A DNA stretch of 64,000 nucleotides from Hyphomicrobiales bacterium (lineage in GTDB: Bacteria > Pseudomonadota > Alphaproteobacteria > Rhizobiales > Rhizobiaceae), in NCBI GenBank assembly GCA_900489925.1, contig UEHQ01000008.1, forward strand, positions 62,001 through 126,000, read 5' to 3'. The notes under the pieces were generated by a model that did not search any database, was not told where the DNA came from, and saw nothing but the letters and a program-made list of their open reading frames with translations. Within the stretch, counting starts at the first letter, position 1. Each line of letters starts with the position of its first letter. The translations under genes were made by a program, and so were the position numbers. Positions 7,254-17,545 of the stretch are shown here, in pieces.

Positions 7254-10200
7254 ATGGCGAATAACAAGTACAACGAATCGATTGAGGACAAGGCGTTCAA
7301 GGCATTGGACGAGGCGCTTCAGATCGACTTCGAGGACGATAATACGCCGTCTCTTAAAGACAAGAAGCCCGACGCCCCGGAGGCCAAAGTGTCTGAAACA
7401 CCTAGCGCGCGCAGCCAGACCAAGGATGAAGCAAAGCGTCGTCGAAGCGGCGCGGCCGCTCCCCGCCCCGAGCAGGGATCTCGCGCCCCGTCCTTCGCCG
7501 CCAATGATGCGAGCCGCGCAAGCCCGGCCTCGCTACTGAAGTCCCTGGATAACGGTTCCAGCCGATCCGCCATCCGGAACGCGACCATCATCTCGCTTCT
7601 CTGGATCGTCGCCGGATTGGGTCTGGCCGCCCTGCTCTATTCGCCGCAGATCTGGCAGATCCGTTCGATCTCGGACCTGATCGCCCTGCCCGGCGTTATC
7701 GCCGGCCTCGTCGGCATCATCGTTCCGGTTCTGCTGTTCTACGCATTCGCCATCATGATGGCCCGCGCCCAGGACATGCGCAACGCCGCCCGCTCGATGG
7801 CTGAGGTTGCCCTGCGCCTGTCCGAACCGGAAACGATCGCCTCCGAACGCATCATGACCGTCGGTCAGGCCGTGCGCCGCGAAGTGTCGGCCATGAACGA
7901 AGGCATCGAGCGCACCATCGCGCGCGCTTCCGAACTCGAAACGCTTGTGCATTCCGAAGTGAATGCCCTTGAGCGCAGCTATGCGGACAACGAGCTGCGT
8001 GTTCGCGGCCTCGTCCACGAGTTGGGCTCGGAACGCGAAGCGATCGTCAATCACGCCGAGCGCATCCGCACGTCGATCGTCGGTGTTCACGATCAGTTGC
8101 GTGAAGACCTTTCTCTCGCGACCGAAGAGATCGCTGTCCGCCTCGCCACCTCGGGCGAAGCTTTCGCATCCATGATCGACACGCGTGCAGCGACGATCAC
8201 CGAGAAGTCCGAATCCGCAATCCAATCCCTCGGCACGCTGCTGGCGGCAAAGACGGACTCCCTTCTCCAGACGCTGACCTCCTCCGGCTTTGCGCTCGCC
8301 AATGAGTTCGATACCCGCCTCGAAGCGCTGACGCACGGCCTCAGCGAGCATGGCGACACGATCCTCAGCCAGTTTGAAACGCGTGCGTCCACCATGGACA
8401 GCAACGCTGAGAAGCTCAATGCGGCTCTCAACGACCGCGCGCGCCAGCTGAACGAAATCCTGATCGCCCGCACCCGCGACATCAACGAGAGCCTCACGGG
8501 CGGCGAGCGCACCATCAGCAGCACGCTCGACGACGTTCTCGCCAAGCTCAATACCGCACTCGACGAGCGCGGCACGAGCTTCCGTCACAGCTTGCAGTCC
8601 AGCGTCGACGATACGATCATGGATCTGGATCTTCGTTCCGGCTTCTTCGACGAACGGCTGCAGGCTACCGTCGCGCAGCTCTCGACGTCCTTCGACGACC
8701 GCGTCGCCGAATTCGCGAATGCCTTCGACAAGCGCGCTGGCACGCTCGACACCAAGCTCATGGAAAGCCTCAACCGGATCAACGATACGCTGACCGGTGG
8801 CGCGGAATCGCTGAACGGCATCCTGAGCTCGAGCGTCGAACGGATCGGTTCTTCGCTGACCGATCAGTCCTTCGCGATCACCACCGCGCTCGCCACGGGC
8901 CAGGAAGTGCTGGAAAGCTCGCTCTCGAGCAAGGTCGACGAGTTCACCAGCGCCATCCATGCCCGCTCCACCGAAATGACATCGGCACTGGGCCACGCCA
9001 CCTCGGAAATCTCGCTTGCACTCGCTGCCGGCACCTCGGACCTGCACAACAATCTGTCTGCGCGTTCGGCCGAATTCCGCGACACGCTGCTGTCGACAAC
9101 AACGGATCTGAGCTCGGCAGTCGCTGCCGGTACGGAGCAGATCACGTCCGCGTTTGGCCGTGCCGACGACCTGAACACGATGATCGCCCAGCGAGCGTCC
9201 GATATCACGCAGGCGCTGGATTCCGCTCATGAACGGATCGACGGCGTCCTGTCCGAACGCAGCGGCAAGCTGGTGAGCGCTCTCTCCGACAGCCAGTCTC
9301 ATTTCGAAAACACGCTGGCCAGCCGCTCCGAGGCGATCATCACCGCCGTAACGGGAAGCCAGGAACGCCTCGCCGATACGCTGGACGACAAGGCGATGGC
9401 ACTCGCCATCTCGCTCAACGAAAGCCAGAGCCGTTTCGAAGACACGCTCGGAACCCGCGTCGATGCGATCACCAACTCGATCGCATCCGGCCACAGCAAG
9501 CTTGCCGACGCCCTGGACGAAAAGGCCATGGCGCTGGCGATCTCGCTCAACGAGGGCCAGTCCCGCATCGACGAGACGCTGGGACAGCACGCCAAGGCAA
9601 TCGAGCACTCCTTCGTCAGCGGCCACGAGAAGCTCGCCGAGACGCTCGACGACCGGGCGATGGCGCTGGCCATCTCGCTCAACGAGAGCCAGACCCAGTT
9701 GGCCGAGACCCTCGGTCATCATGCCGACAGCATCGTCAACTCCATCGCCAGCGGCCAGGAAAAGCTTTCCGACACCCTGGACGAAAAGGCCATGGCATTT
9801 GCCATTTCGCTCAACGAAGGCCATGCCCGCCTCGAAGACACGCTCGGCCATCAGGCTGAAAACATCGCGAACTCCTTGACCAGCGGTCATGACCGCATCA
9901 CCGAGGCGCTGGATGACCGCGTGATGGCAATGGCGGTGTCGCTCAACGAAGGACACGAGCGCATCGAGGACACGCTTGGCCGCAGGGTCGACGCGATCAC
10001 CAACTCGATCGCCAATGTCCATGAGCGTCTGGCCGACACGCTTGACGAAAAGACGATGGCGCTGGCCATTTCCTTCGGCGACAGCCAGAGCCGTTTCGAC
10101 GACGCGCTCGAGGCCCGCACCAACGCGCTTCTCGACTCCGTCGCCGGCGCGGAGGCACGCGTTGCTGGTGCCTTTGCCGACAAGACGGACGCAATTCGCA

Positions 10201-13200
10201 GCGCCTACACCGACAATCACGACCGTCTCGAACGGACCCTGGCCGATCATGCCAATACGCTCGCCGGAACACTCTCCAGCGCTGGCGATCGCCTTGAATC
10301 GGTCACCGGTGGTGCGGCATCGCGCCTCGAAACAAGCCTGAGCGCCGGTCACCAGCGCCTCGAAGCCTTGCATGGCGAAGCAGCCAATCGCATCGAAGGC
10401 GGTCTTGCCGCAGCAGCCGACCGTTTCGAAGCCCTGACGGGCAATGCCACGTCGAGGATCGAGGGAGGCCTCGATTCGGCTCACGACCGCATTCGCGCAA
10501 CGCTCGACGACCGTACGCAGGCGATCAACCTCACGCTCGGCGATGCGCATGCACGCATCAACGATACGCTGGCAGACCAGGCAACGACGATCGGGACCTC
10601 GATCGCCGCAAGCGTCGGCATGCTGGAAATGACGCTGGAAGACCAGGAAGCATCACTGCGCAATGCCATCGACAACAGCGCCAAGACGCTGGAAGAGCGC
10701 CTGCGCAATAGCGCCGGTGACATCGCCGTGCGCTTCCACGATGCCGCGGGCGAGATTTCGCGCTCCGCCGAGTCCTTCTCGTCGCATCTCGATCAGTCGA
10801 TCGAAGGCATGACCGGACGTTTCGCCGACACCGGTTCGCGTGTCGAAGCAGGCCTCTCCGCGCTCGAAGACCGCATTCGCGATGGCGTCGGCGGTGTCGC
10901 CCGCCAGGTCGATGCTGCTGGCGAACGCCTGTCCACCACGCTCACCGACGGCATCAGCCGCCTCGGCGCGCTGGGTGACGAGACGACCGGTCGCATCGCC
11001 TCGGCACTCGACGGCAGCGCTTCGAAGATGGCGGAGACCATCGACGCTCGTACCGCGAACCTCACCTCCGGCATCGACGCGCGCACCGCCAATCTTGGCG
11101 AGGCCATGGACCGCGGCACAGCGCATCTCGAAGAGCGCCTGACCACGATGGACCGCGCCCTCACCGTCGGTCTCGACGCCGTCAACCGGACGATCGAAGG
11201 CAAGGCCGCCGGTCTTGCCTCCTCCCTGCGCAGCGCCGTCGTCGAAGCGACCCAGGGCATGGACGCAGAAGCAACCCGTGCAGCCGAAAGCCTCGGCCTC
11301 ACCGGTCGCCAGTTTGCCGATAGCCTGGACGCACGCAGCGGCGAACTGACACGCTCCATCGACGAGCGTGCCGAGCAAATCGTCAGCCGCGTTGCCGAAG
11401 CACAGAACCGGCTTGCCGGTCAGGCTGCGGCTGTTGCACAGACCTTCTCCGAGGCTGGCAATTCGATCATCAGCAAGGTCGCCGAAGCCGAAACCCTGGT
11501 CAGCGGCCAGGTAGGCGCCATCTCGCGCGCCCTCAGCGACGCGCAGGCCACCTTCGAAAGCCATGGCACCGACCTCCGCTCGACCATTTCCAGCGCCAGC
11601 CAGGAAATCGCCACCACCATGGCCGACGTCGATCGCGCCCTGGAAGCACGCGGCAACGCCATCCGTACCGGCCTCGAAGACCGGACACGTGAGATCGACG
11701 CGACCCTTGGCAATGTCGACAAGGCGCTCGAGGCCCGTGGCAACTCCATCCGCACGGCATTGGACGAACGGAGCCGCGAGCTCAATTCGATGCTTGCCGG
11801 TCGCTCGTCGGAACTGTCGCGTCTCCTCGACGAAACCGCACGCCCGATGATTGAGCGCTATGCGGAGACCGGCAAGGCAGCGGCCGAGCAGATCACGACG
11901 GCAGCACAGCAGAGCGCCGAGCGCCTGCGGAGCGAAAATTCGGCGCTGATCGACGCAATCGCGGCACGCACCGAAAGCGCATCCTCCGCAGTCAACGCGA
12001 TGGAAAACAGCCTGCTCGCCAACGTCAACAGGCTGATCGAACGCCTGTCCGACAACAGCGCCGCCATGGGTGCGATGATGGGCCGTGCGGCCGAGGACCT
12101 GACGGCCGTAGACAGCCGCCTCGGTGACACCACCTCGCGCTTCACCGAATCCGCCTCGAAGGCCGCGGAAATGGTCTCGGCGTCGACGCGCCTCCTCGAG
12201 GGCAAGGTCGACAGGCTCTCCGATATCTCCGGCCAGACCCTGTCGCAGGTCGGCAGCATCATCAGCCGCTTCGACGAACATTCCAAGGTGCTCGGCCAAG
12301 CCTCCGGCCTGCTTGCAGCCGCCCAGTCCAACCTCGTCTCGACGCTGGAAGACCGCGAATCCGCGCTCCAGAACCTGTCGGTCGGCCTTGTGCAGCGCTC
12401 CGAGGAAATCGAACAGACCATGCGTGCCCTCGGAAGCATGGTGGAATCCGCATTCGACCGCGCCGAGCAGCGCTCCAACCAGGTCAGCGGCAACCTCAGG
12501 CAGAGTGTTCAGTCCTCCTTCGCCGATATCGGAAATGTGCTGTCGGACGCAGAAAAGCGCGCCGAACAGGCGGCGGAAGCGATCCGCACCTCCGTCGTCA
12601 AGGCCAGCGAAGATGCCAATTCGACGATCGATGGCGCCTTCGGCAACGCCGAGCGTCGGTCCGGTGAGCTCTCCAACCGCCTGCGCGGCGGCCTGACGGC
12701 GTCCCTGTCGGAAGTCGAGCGCGTCTTCGGCGAAGCCGGTCGCGTATCGGACGGCGCAGCACAGCAGATGCGCGAATCCCTCCGCGAAGCGGTCGAGGAG
12801 GCGGTATCGCGCTTCTCCGGCGCAACCGAAGAGATCCGTCGCTCCGCTGGCGATATCCGCAACGAGCTCAACATGACGCGCAGCGAGCTGAAGCGCGGCG
12901 CCTTCGATCTCCCCGAGGAAGCCAAGGAAAGTGCGGCAGCCATGCGCCGCGCCGTTTCCGAGCAGATCAAGGCCCTGCAGGACATCTCGCACATCGTCGG
13001 ACGCTCCACGCAGCAGCTCGAGATTTCGGAGCCAAACGCACGGGCACTCGCCCAGGCGCAACCGGCTCCGCGTCCTACAGCACCGGCACCGGCAATCGCC
13101 CAGCAGCCGCCGCAGCCCGTTCAGCAGGCTCCGGCACCCGCCGCTGTCGCAGCGCCGACCCCGGTCGCTCCCTCGCCGATCGAAAGCTTCGGTCTGCGTG

Positions 13201-13760
13201 GCACGCTGACGCCTGCGACGCCGGCAACCACCCAGCAGCGGGCGCCCGTCGCGGCACCGCCGGCCAGCGCGCCGACGTCAAGCGGCTGGATCAGCGATCT
13301 CCTGCGCGGTGCATCGCGCGAAGAGGCGGCCGAGGAAGCCCAGCAGCGTCAGCCCGCACCGCGTGCGGAAGCGCCGCAGCCGGCGCCACGCACGGCCGAG
13401 AACCGCAATCCGCGCCAGGTGGTCGAGTCACTGAACTCGCTCTCCGTCGATATCGCCCGCGCCATCGATCATGACGCCTCGGTCGATCTGTGGCGCCGTT
13501 ACCAGCGCGGCGAGCGCGACGTGTTCACGCGTCGTCTCTACACGCTGAAGGGCCAGCAGACGTTTGATGAAATCAAACGCAAGTTCGACCACGAGCCGGA
13601 GTTCCGCACGGCCGTCAACCGCTACATCGCCGATTTCGAGAGACTACTGGCCGACGTTGCCAAGACTGATCGCGACAAGACGATCACACAGTCCTACCTC
13701 ACCTCGGATACCGGCAAGGTCTACACAATGCTTGCCCACGCTGCTGGTCGCCTGAGCTAA
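7254..13760 (+). CDS. Giant coiled-coil polar growth protein, GPR/RgsE homologue
   Basis: 2168 residues. Order of parts: a charged N-terminal tail; two membrane segments at about 108-128 and 144-168; a very long helical region (about 170-1920) of apolipoprotein-like repeats; a Pro/Ala/Gln-rich linker (about 1930-2055); and a compact C-terminal region with LWRRYQRGERDVF. Size and layout match the Agrobacterium growth pole ring protein GPR (about 2100 residues, apolipoprotein-like) and S. meliloti RgsE, which form a ring at the growing pole and are needed for polar growth. Residues 668-1010 include exact 44-residue repeats. The gene stands alone with a strong terminator. Homology is judged from layout and repeat type. 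Confidence 0.85.
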   Translation: MANNKYNESIEDKAFKALDEALQIDFEDDNTPSLKDKKPDAPEAKVSETPSARSQTKDEAKRRRSGAAAPRPEQGSRAPSFAANDASRASPASLLKSLDNGSSRSAIRNATIISLLWIVAGLGLAALLYSPQIWQIRSISDLIALPGVIAGLVGIIVPVLLFYAFAIMMARAQDMRNAARSMAEVALRLSEPETIASERIMTVGQAVRREVSAMNEGIERTIARASELETLVHSEVNALERSYADNELRVRGLVHELGSEREAIVNHAERIRTSIVGVHDQLREDLSLATEEIAVRLATSGEAFASMIDTRAATITEKSESAIQSLGTLLAAKTDSLLQTLTSSGFALANEFDTRLEALTHGLSEHGDTILSQFETRASTMDSNAEKLNAALNDRARQLNEILIARTRDINESLTGGERTISSTLDDVLAKLNTALDERGTSFRHSLQSSVDDTIMDLDLRSGFFDERLQATVAQLSTSFDDRVAEFANAFDKRAGTLDTKLMESLNRINDTLTGGAESLNGILSSSVERIGSSLTDQSFAITTALATGQEVLESSLSSKVDEFTSAIHARSTEMTSALGHATSEISLALAAGTSDLHNNLSARSAEFRDTLLSTTTDLSSAVAAGTEQITSAFGRADDLNTMIAQRASDITQALDSAHERIDGVLSERSGKLVSALSDSQSHFENTLASRSEAIITAVTGSQERLADTLDDKAMALAISLNESQSRFEDTLGTRVDAITNSIASGHSKLADALDEKAMALAISLNEGQSRIDETLGQHAKAIEHSFVSGHEKLAETLDDRAMALAISLNESQTQLAETLGHHADSIVNSIASGQEKLSDTLDEKAMAFAISLNEGHARLEDTLGHQAENIANSLTSGHDRITEALDDRVMAMAVSLNEGHERIEDTLGRRVDAITNSIANVHERLADTLDEKTMALAISFGDSQSRFDDALEARTNALLDSVAGAEARVAGAFADKTDAIRSAYTDNHDRLERTLADHANTLAGTLSSAGDRLESVTGGAASRLETSLSAGHQRLEALHGEAANRIEGGLAAAADRFEALTGNATSRIEGGLDSAHDRIRATLDDRTQAINLTLGDAHARINDTLADQATTIGTSIAASVGMLEMTLEDQEASLRNAIDNSAKTLEERLRNSAGDIAVRFHDAAGEISRSAESFSSHLDQSIEGMTGRFADTGSRVEAGLSALEDRIRDGVGGVARQVDAAGERLSTTLTDGISRLGALGDETTGRIASALDGSASKMAETIDARTANLTSGIDARTANLGEAMDRGTAHLEERLTTMDRALTVGLDAVNRTIEGKAAGLASSLRSAVVEATQGMDAEATRAAESLGLTGRQFADSLDARSGELTRSIDERAEQIVSRVAEAQNRLAGQAAAVAQTFSEAGNSIISKVAEAETLVSGQVGAISRALSDAQATFESHGTDLRSTISSASQEIATTMADVDRALEARGNAIRTGLEDRTREIDATLGNVDKALEARGNSIRTALDERSRELNSMLAGRSSELSRLLDETARPMIERYAETGKAAAEQITTAAQQSAERLRSENSALIDAIAARTESASSAVNAMENSLLANVNRLIERLSDNSAAMGAMMGRAAEDLTAVDSRLGDTTSRFTESASKAAEMVSASTRLLEGKVDRLSDISGQTLSQVGSIISRFDEHSKVLGQASGLLAAAQSNLVSTLEDRESALQNLSVGLVQRSEEIEQTMRALGSMVESAFDRAEQRSNQVSGNLRQSVQSSFADIGNVLSDAEKRAEQAAEAIRTSVVKASEDANSTIDGAFGNAERRSGELSNRLRGGLTASLSEVERVFGEAGRVSDGAAQQMRESLREAVEEAVSRFSGATEEIRRSAGDIRNELNMTRSELKRGAFDLPEEAKESAAAMRRAVSEQIKALQDISHIVGRSTQQLEISEPNARALAQAQPAPRPTAPAPAIAQQPPQPVQQAPAPAAVAAPTPVAPSPIESFGLRGTLTPATPATTQQRAPVAAPPASAPTSSGWISDLLRGASREEAAEEAQQRQPAPRAEAPQPAPRTAENRNPRQVVESLNSLSVDIARAIDHDASVDLWRRYQRGERDVFTRRLYTLKGQQTFDEIKRKFDHEPEFRTAVNRYIADFERLLADVAKTDRDKTITQSYLTSDTGKVYTMLAHAAGRLS
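9255..10310 (+). repeat. In-gene tandem repeats, 132-bp unit (44 residues)
   Basis: Successive D/E-[KR]-x-MALAISLNE blocks start at 9387, 9519, 9651, 9783, 9915 and 10047, each exactly 132 bases apart. More diverged units in the same register begin at 9255 and 10179. Each 44-residue unit equals four 11-residue steps, the hendecad periodicity of exchangeable apolipoproteins and extended coiled coils. Confidence 0.9.
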
Positions 13761-13796
13761 GCTCAGCCCGGCTTGATCCGAACGAACAATGAAAAA

Positions 13797-13822
13797 GGCC
13801 GCATCCTGGATGCGGCCTTTTT
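13797..13822 (+). terminator. Terminator of the GPR-like gene
   Basis: Stem GGCCGCATCC / GGATGCGGCC followed by five Ts, 36 bases after the stop codon. Confidence 0.9.
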
Positions 13823-13956
13823 GATTCTACGAGAGAGCCACGCTCGGTAGACCTGATGACCTCCGGTCGCACGAGCCGAGCCTTTACAATCAAACGCCAT
13901 GAGACGATGCTCGCGCCTTTACCCCACGAGACCTAGCGAGTTAGAGCATGCAGCGA

Positions 13957-14355
13957 ATGAATACAGGCGCTTGCCTTTGCGGCGCCGTCAGATTTCAGAT
14001 CTCAGGCGAGTTCGAGAGCTTCTTCCTTTGCCACTGCTCACGTTGCCGCAAGGACACCGGGTCGTCGCATGCGGCAAATCTGTTCTCGACGAACGCCGAA
14101 TTGACCTGGCTGTCAGGCCGCGATCAGATCAAGACCTATCGGCTCCCGCAAACCCGCCATAAGCGGAGCTTCTGTATCGAGTGCGGCTCGGCGCTGCCGA
14201 GCGTTCAGATGGATGGCGCCGTGGTCGTCGTGCCGGCGGGAAGCCTGGATAGTGCTGTTACCGTCAGACCGACCGCACACATCTGCTACGCCAGCCGCGC
14301 CGATTGGGACAACGACCTGAACCAGGTTCCGAAAGTCGATGGGCTGCCAACTTAG
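13957..14355 (+). CDS. GFA-family zinc protein
   Basis: About 132 residues from the ATG at 13957; an ATG at 13948 is an alternative. The cysteine pattern CLCG, CHCSRCRK and CIECG is that of the GFA (glutathione-dependent formaldehyde-activating enzyme, Gfa/CENP-V) fold, which binds two zinc ions. Family members are mostly of unknown substrate; the best-studied one was proposed to bind glutathione. There is no glutathione or formaldehyde pathway gene next to it. It sits alone between the terminators of the giant gene and of gyrA. Confidence 0.85.
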   Translation: MNTGACLCGAVRFQISGEFESFFLCHCSRCRKDTGSSHAANLFSTNAELTWLSGRDQIKTYRLPQTRHKRSFCIECGSALPSVQMDGAVVVVPAGSLDSAVTVRPTAHICYASRADWDNDLNQVPKVDGLPT

Positions 14356-14451
14356 GTCTCGCGCGAAGCCCTTCACCGTGAGCGGACGTATCGCGGCATG
14401 ACCAGCTGAGAAGGAGCTCCCACTCTCGTGACGACTGGTCACTGCCCATAG

Positions 14452-14486
14452 AAAAGCCCGGGACGATACCAGCGATCGTCCCGGGC
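14452..14486 (-). terminator. Terminator of gyrA
   Basis: On the minus strand, an 11-bp GC-rich stem GCCCGGGACGA / TCGTCCCGGGC is followed by TTTT, about 50 bases after the gyrA stop. Confidence 0.85.
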
Positions 14487-14533
14487 CCTATTTGTTTAGC
14501 TTCAAGCGGTCAGAACTCGAACCGCCCTACGCC

Positions 14534-17320
14534 TTAAGCTTCCGCGTCAGGCGTTTCCTCGCCAGTTGCAACGACGTTGTCGTCACCATTTCCCTCGGCG
14601 TCCTCGGACTCTTCCTCCGGTTCGCTGATGCGCTCGACGGATACCACCTTCTCGTCCTTCGCGGTCGAGAAGATCGTGACACCCTTGGTCGCACGGCTGG
14701 CGATGCGGATGCCGCCGACCGGCACGCGGATCAACTGACCGCCATCGGAAACGAGCATGATCTGGTCGCCTTCGTCGACCGGGAAGGCCGCAACGAGTTC
14801 GCCGATCTCCGCCGTCTTCGACGTGTCGGTGGCGCGGATACCCTTGCCGCCACGTCCCGAAATACGGAAGTCGTAGGACGAGGAGCGCTTGCCGAAGCCC
14901 TTTTCGGAAACCGTCAGGACGAACTGTTCCCGCGCCTTCAGCTCTTCGTAGCGGTCGTCGCCCAGCTGTCCCTCTTCGGTGACCTCTTCGCCGACCAGCG
15001 AGATTTCTTCGGCGTCGCCGGTCGTCAGGCGGCGTTCGTTCGCAGCCCGCTTGAGGTAGGCCGCACGCTCCCATGGCTCAGCATTGACGTGGCCGACGAT
15101 CGTCATCGAAATGATACGGTCGCCTTCGCCAAGGTTGATGCCGCGGACGCCGATCGAATTACGGCCCGCAAAGACGCGGACGTCATCGACCGAGAAGCGG
15201 ATGCACTGGCCGAGCGCGGTCGTCAGAAGCACGTCGTCATGCTCGGTGCAGGTCTCGACGGAAAGGATCTCGTCGCCTTCTTCCTCGAGCTTCATCGCGA
15301 TCTTGCCGTTGCGGTTGACCTGGACGAAGTCGGACAGCTTGTTACGGCGCACCGTGCCACGCGTCGTTGAGAACATGACGTCCAGGCTATCCCAGCTGTC
15401 TTCATCCTCGGGCAACGGCAGAACGGTGGTGATGCGCTCGCCTGGTTCAAGCGGCAGCATGTTGATCAGCGCCTTGCCACGCGATGTCGGTGTTCCGATC
15501 GGCAGGCGGTAGACCTTTTCCTTGTAGACGATACCGCGCGAGGAGAAGAACAGAACCGGCGTATGCGTGTTCAGCACGAATAGCTGGCTAACAAAATCCT
15601 CGTCGCGCGTCGCCATGCCGGAGCGGCCCTTGCCGCCGCGGCGCTGCGCACGATAGGTGCTCAGCGGTACGCGCTTGATGTAGCCGAGATGCGAGACGGT
15701 GACGACCATGTCCTCGCGAGCGATGAGGTCCTCATCGTCCATCTCGAGGCCGCCATCCATGATTTCGGTGCGACGCGGCGTGCCGAACTCGTCGCGAACG
15801 GCAGCGAGCTCGTCCTTGACGATCGTCTGGATGCGGACGCGCGACGACAGGATCTCGAGGTAATCCTTGATTTCCTCGCCGATCTTGTTGAGTTCGTCGC
15901 CGATTTCGTCGCGGCCAAGAGCCGTCAGGCGAGCGAGACGCAGTTCGAGGATGGCGCGCGCCTGCTCTTCCGAGAGGTTGTACGTCATATCCTCGTTGAT
16001 GCGGTGACGCGGATCGTCGATCAGTCGGATCAGGCTTTCGACGTCATGAGCCGGCCAGCGGCGCGTCATCAGCTCTTCGCGGGCCGACTGCGGATCCGGA
16101 GCCTGCCGGATAACCCGGATGACTTCGTCGATATTGGCAACGGCAATGGCCAGACCGACCAAGACGTGAGCGCGTTCGCGAGCCTTGCGGAGAAGGAATT
16201 TCGTTCTCCGGCTAACAACTTCCTCGCGGAACGAAACGAATGCACGCAGCATGTCGAGCAGCGTCAGCTGCTCCGGCTTTCCGCCGTTCAGCGCCACCAT
16301 GTTGCAGCCGAAGGAGGTCTGCAGCGGCGTGTAACGGTAAAGCTGGTTCAAAATCACGTCGGCGTTGGCGTCGCGCTTCAGCTCGACGACGACGCGATAG
16401 CCCTGGCGGTCGGATTCGTCGCGAAGGTCGGAGATGCCTTCGATGCGCTTGTCGCGCACCAGCTCGGCCATCTTCTCGATCATCGTCGACTTGTTCACCT
16501 GATACGGGATCTCGGTAATGATGATCTGCTCGCGATCGCCGCGCATCGGCTCGATGGCCGCGACGCCACGCATGATGACGGAGCCGCGACCGGTTTCGTA
16601 GGCCGAGCGAATGCCGGAACGACCGAGGATCTTGGCGCCTGTCGGGAAGTCGGGGCCCGGGATGATTTCCATGATCTCCGGCAGTTCAATTGCCGGATTA
16701 TCGATCAGCGCCACGCAACCGTTGATGACTTCGACGAGATTGTGCGGCGGAATGTTCGTCGCCATGCCAACAGCGATACCGCCGGCCCCGTTGACCAGGA
16801 GGTTCGGGAATTTCGCGGGAACGACCACGGGCTCGGATAGCGTGCCGTCGTAGTTGTCGCGGAAATCGACCGTTTCCTTGTCGAGATCGTCGAGCAGCGA
16901 ATGCGCGGCCTTTTCCAGGCGGCATTCGGTGTAGCGTTCAGCCGCCGGCGGATCGCCATCGACGGAGCCGAAGTTGCCCTGGCCGTCGATCAGCGGCAGG
17001 CGAAGAGACCAGTCCTGCGCCATACGGGCAAGAGCGTCGTAAATCGCCGAGTTGCCGTGCGGATGGTATTTACCCATCACGTCCCCGGTAACGCGGGCGC
17101 ATTTGACGTATTTCTTGTTCCAGTCGATGCCGAGTTCCGACATGCCGTAGAGGATGCGCCGATGCACAGGCTTGAGGCCGTCGCGCACATCGGGCAAAGC
17201 GCGGCTGACGATAACGCTCATCGCGTAATCGAGATACGACCGCTGCATTTCCTCCATAATGGAGATGGGCTCGATGCCTGGCGGGAGCTTCCCGCCGCCG
17301 GGGGGTGTTTGCTCAGTCAA
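14534..17320 (-). CDS. gyrA: DNA gyrase subunit A
   Basis: 928 residues, within the normal range. With GyrB it introduces negative supercoils using ATP. The active-site tyrosine is in [10 protein letters not shown] (about Y130). The quinolone-determining region reads [15 protein letters not shown]: the equivalents of E. coli Ser83 and Asp87 (about S91, D95) are the sensitive residues, while Asp82 is Asn. C-terminal beta-pinwheel repeats contain the GyrA-box type QRRGGKGRS segment. The C-terminus ends in an acidic tail with DDNVV. Single gene with its own terminator and a good promoter candidate upstream. Confidence 0.97.
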   Translation of the reverse strand: MTEQTPPGGGKLPPGIEPISIMEEMQRSYLDYAMSVIVSRALPDVRDGLKPVHRRILYGMSELGIDWNKKYVKCARVTGDVMGKYHPHGNSAIYDALARMAQDWSLRLPLIDGQGNFGSVDGDPPAAERYTECRLEKAAHSLLDDLDKETVDFRDNYDGTLSEPVVVPAKFPNLLVNGAGGIAVGMATNIPPHNLVEVINGCVALIDNPAIELPEIMEIIPGPDFPTGAKILGRSGIRSAYETGRGSVIMRGVAAIEPMRGDREQIIITEIPYQVNKSTMIEKMAELVRDKRIEGISDLRDESDRQGYRVVVELKRDANADVILNQLYRYTPLQTSFGCNMVALNGGKPEQLTLLDMLRAFVSFREEVVSRRTKFLLRKARERAHVLVGLAIAVANIDEVIRVIRQAPDPQSAREELMTRRWPAHDVESLIRLIDDPRHRINEDMTYNLSEEQARAILELRLARLTALGRDEIGDELNKIGEEIKDYLEILSSRVRIQTIVKDELAAVRDEFGTPRRTEIMDGGLEMDDEDLIAREDMVVTVSHLGYIKRVPLSTYRAQRRGGKGRSGMATRDEDFVSQLFVLNTHTPVLFFSSRGIVYKEKVYRLPIGTPTSRGKALINMLPLEPGERITTVLPLPEDEDSWDSLDVMFSTTRGTVRRNKLSDFVQVNRNGKIAMKLEEEGDEILSVETCTEHDDVLLTTALGQCIRFSVDDVRVFAGRNSIGVRGINLGEGDRIISMTIVGHVNAEPWERAAYLKRAANERRLTTGDAEEISLVGEEVTEEGQLGDDRYEELKAREQFVLTVSEKGFGKRSSSYDFRISGRGGKGIRATDTSKTAEIGELVAAFPVDEGDQIMLVSDGGQLIRVPVGGIRIASRATKGVTIFSTAKDEKVVSVERISEPEEESEDAEGNGDDNVVATGEETPDAEA

Positions 17321-17356
17321 AACGGATCACGATCTCTTCTAGAATCACTTGAAGAT

Positions 17357-17385
17357 TTATAGCGGAAAGGCTGTTAGTACGCCAA
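17357..17385 (-). promoter_or_regulatory. Candidate gyrA promoter
   Basis: On the minus strand TTGGCG, a 17-base spacer and CTATAA fit a sigma-70 type promoter, with the -10 box 37 bases before the gyrA start codon. Confidence 0.45.
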
Positions 17386-17545
17386 TTTTGCCAAGGGTTT
17401 TGAACAGTCTTTTGCGGTCTTATGAGGGCAAAACAAGGGTTTTGCGGCCGTCCTCACGTCATGCGAGCGGAGCTGTTTGCCAAATCCATTTCTCCGCATC
17501 ACAATCGGCCGAAACCATGGCGTTATATGGGCTCAGGGAGACACG

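Noticed and set aside
9387..10178. CRISPR-like regular spacing (132 bp)
   Set aside because: The units are protein-coding repeats in one continuous frame, without short invariant repeats and unique spacers.
7533..10550. A 1005-codon open frame on the minus strand inside the giant gene, and an 802-codon one at 10653-13061
   Set aside because: They mirror the strongly biased codons of the GPR-like gene; the translations have no domain, no start context and the composition expected from antisense of a Ser/Ala/Asp-rich helical repeat.
14534..17320. Quinolone-resistance change in GyrA (Asn at the Asp82 position)
   Set aside because: The key Ser83 and Asp87 equivalents are the sensitive residues; the Asn is more likely a lineage difference than a resistance mutation.
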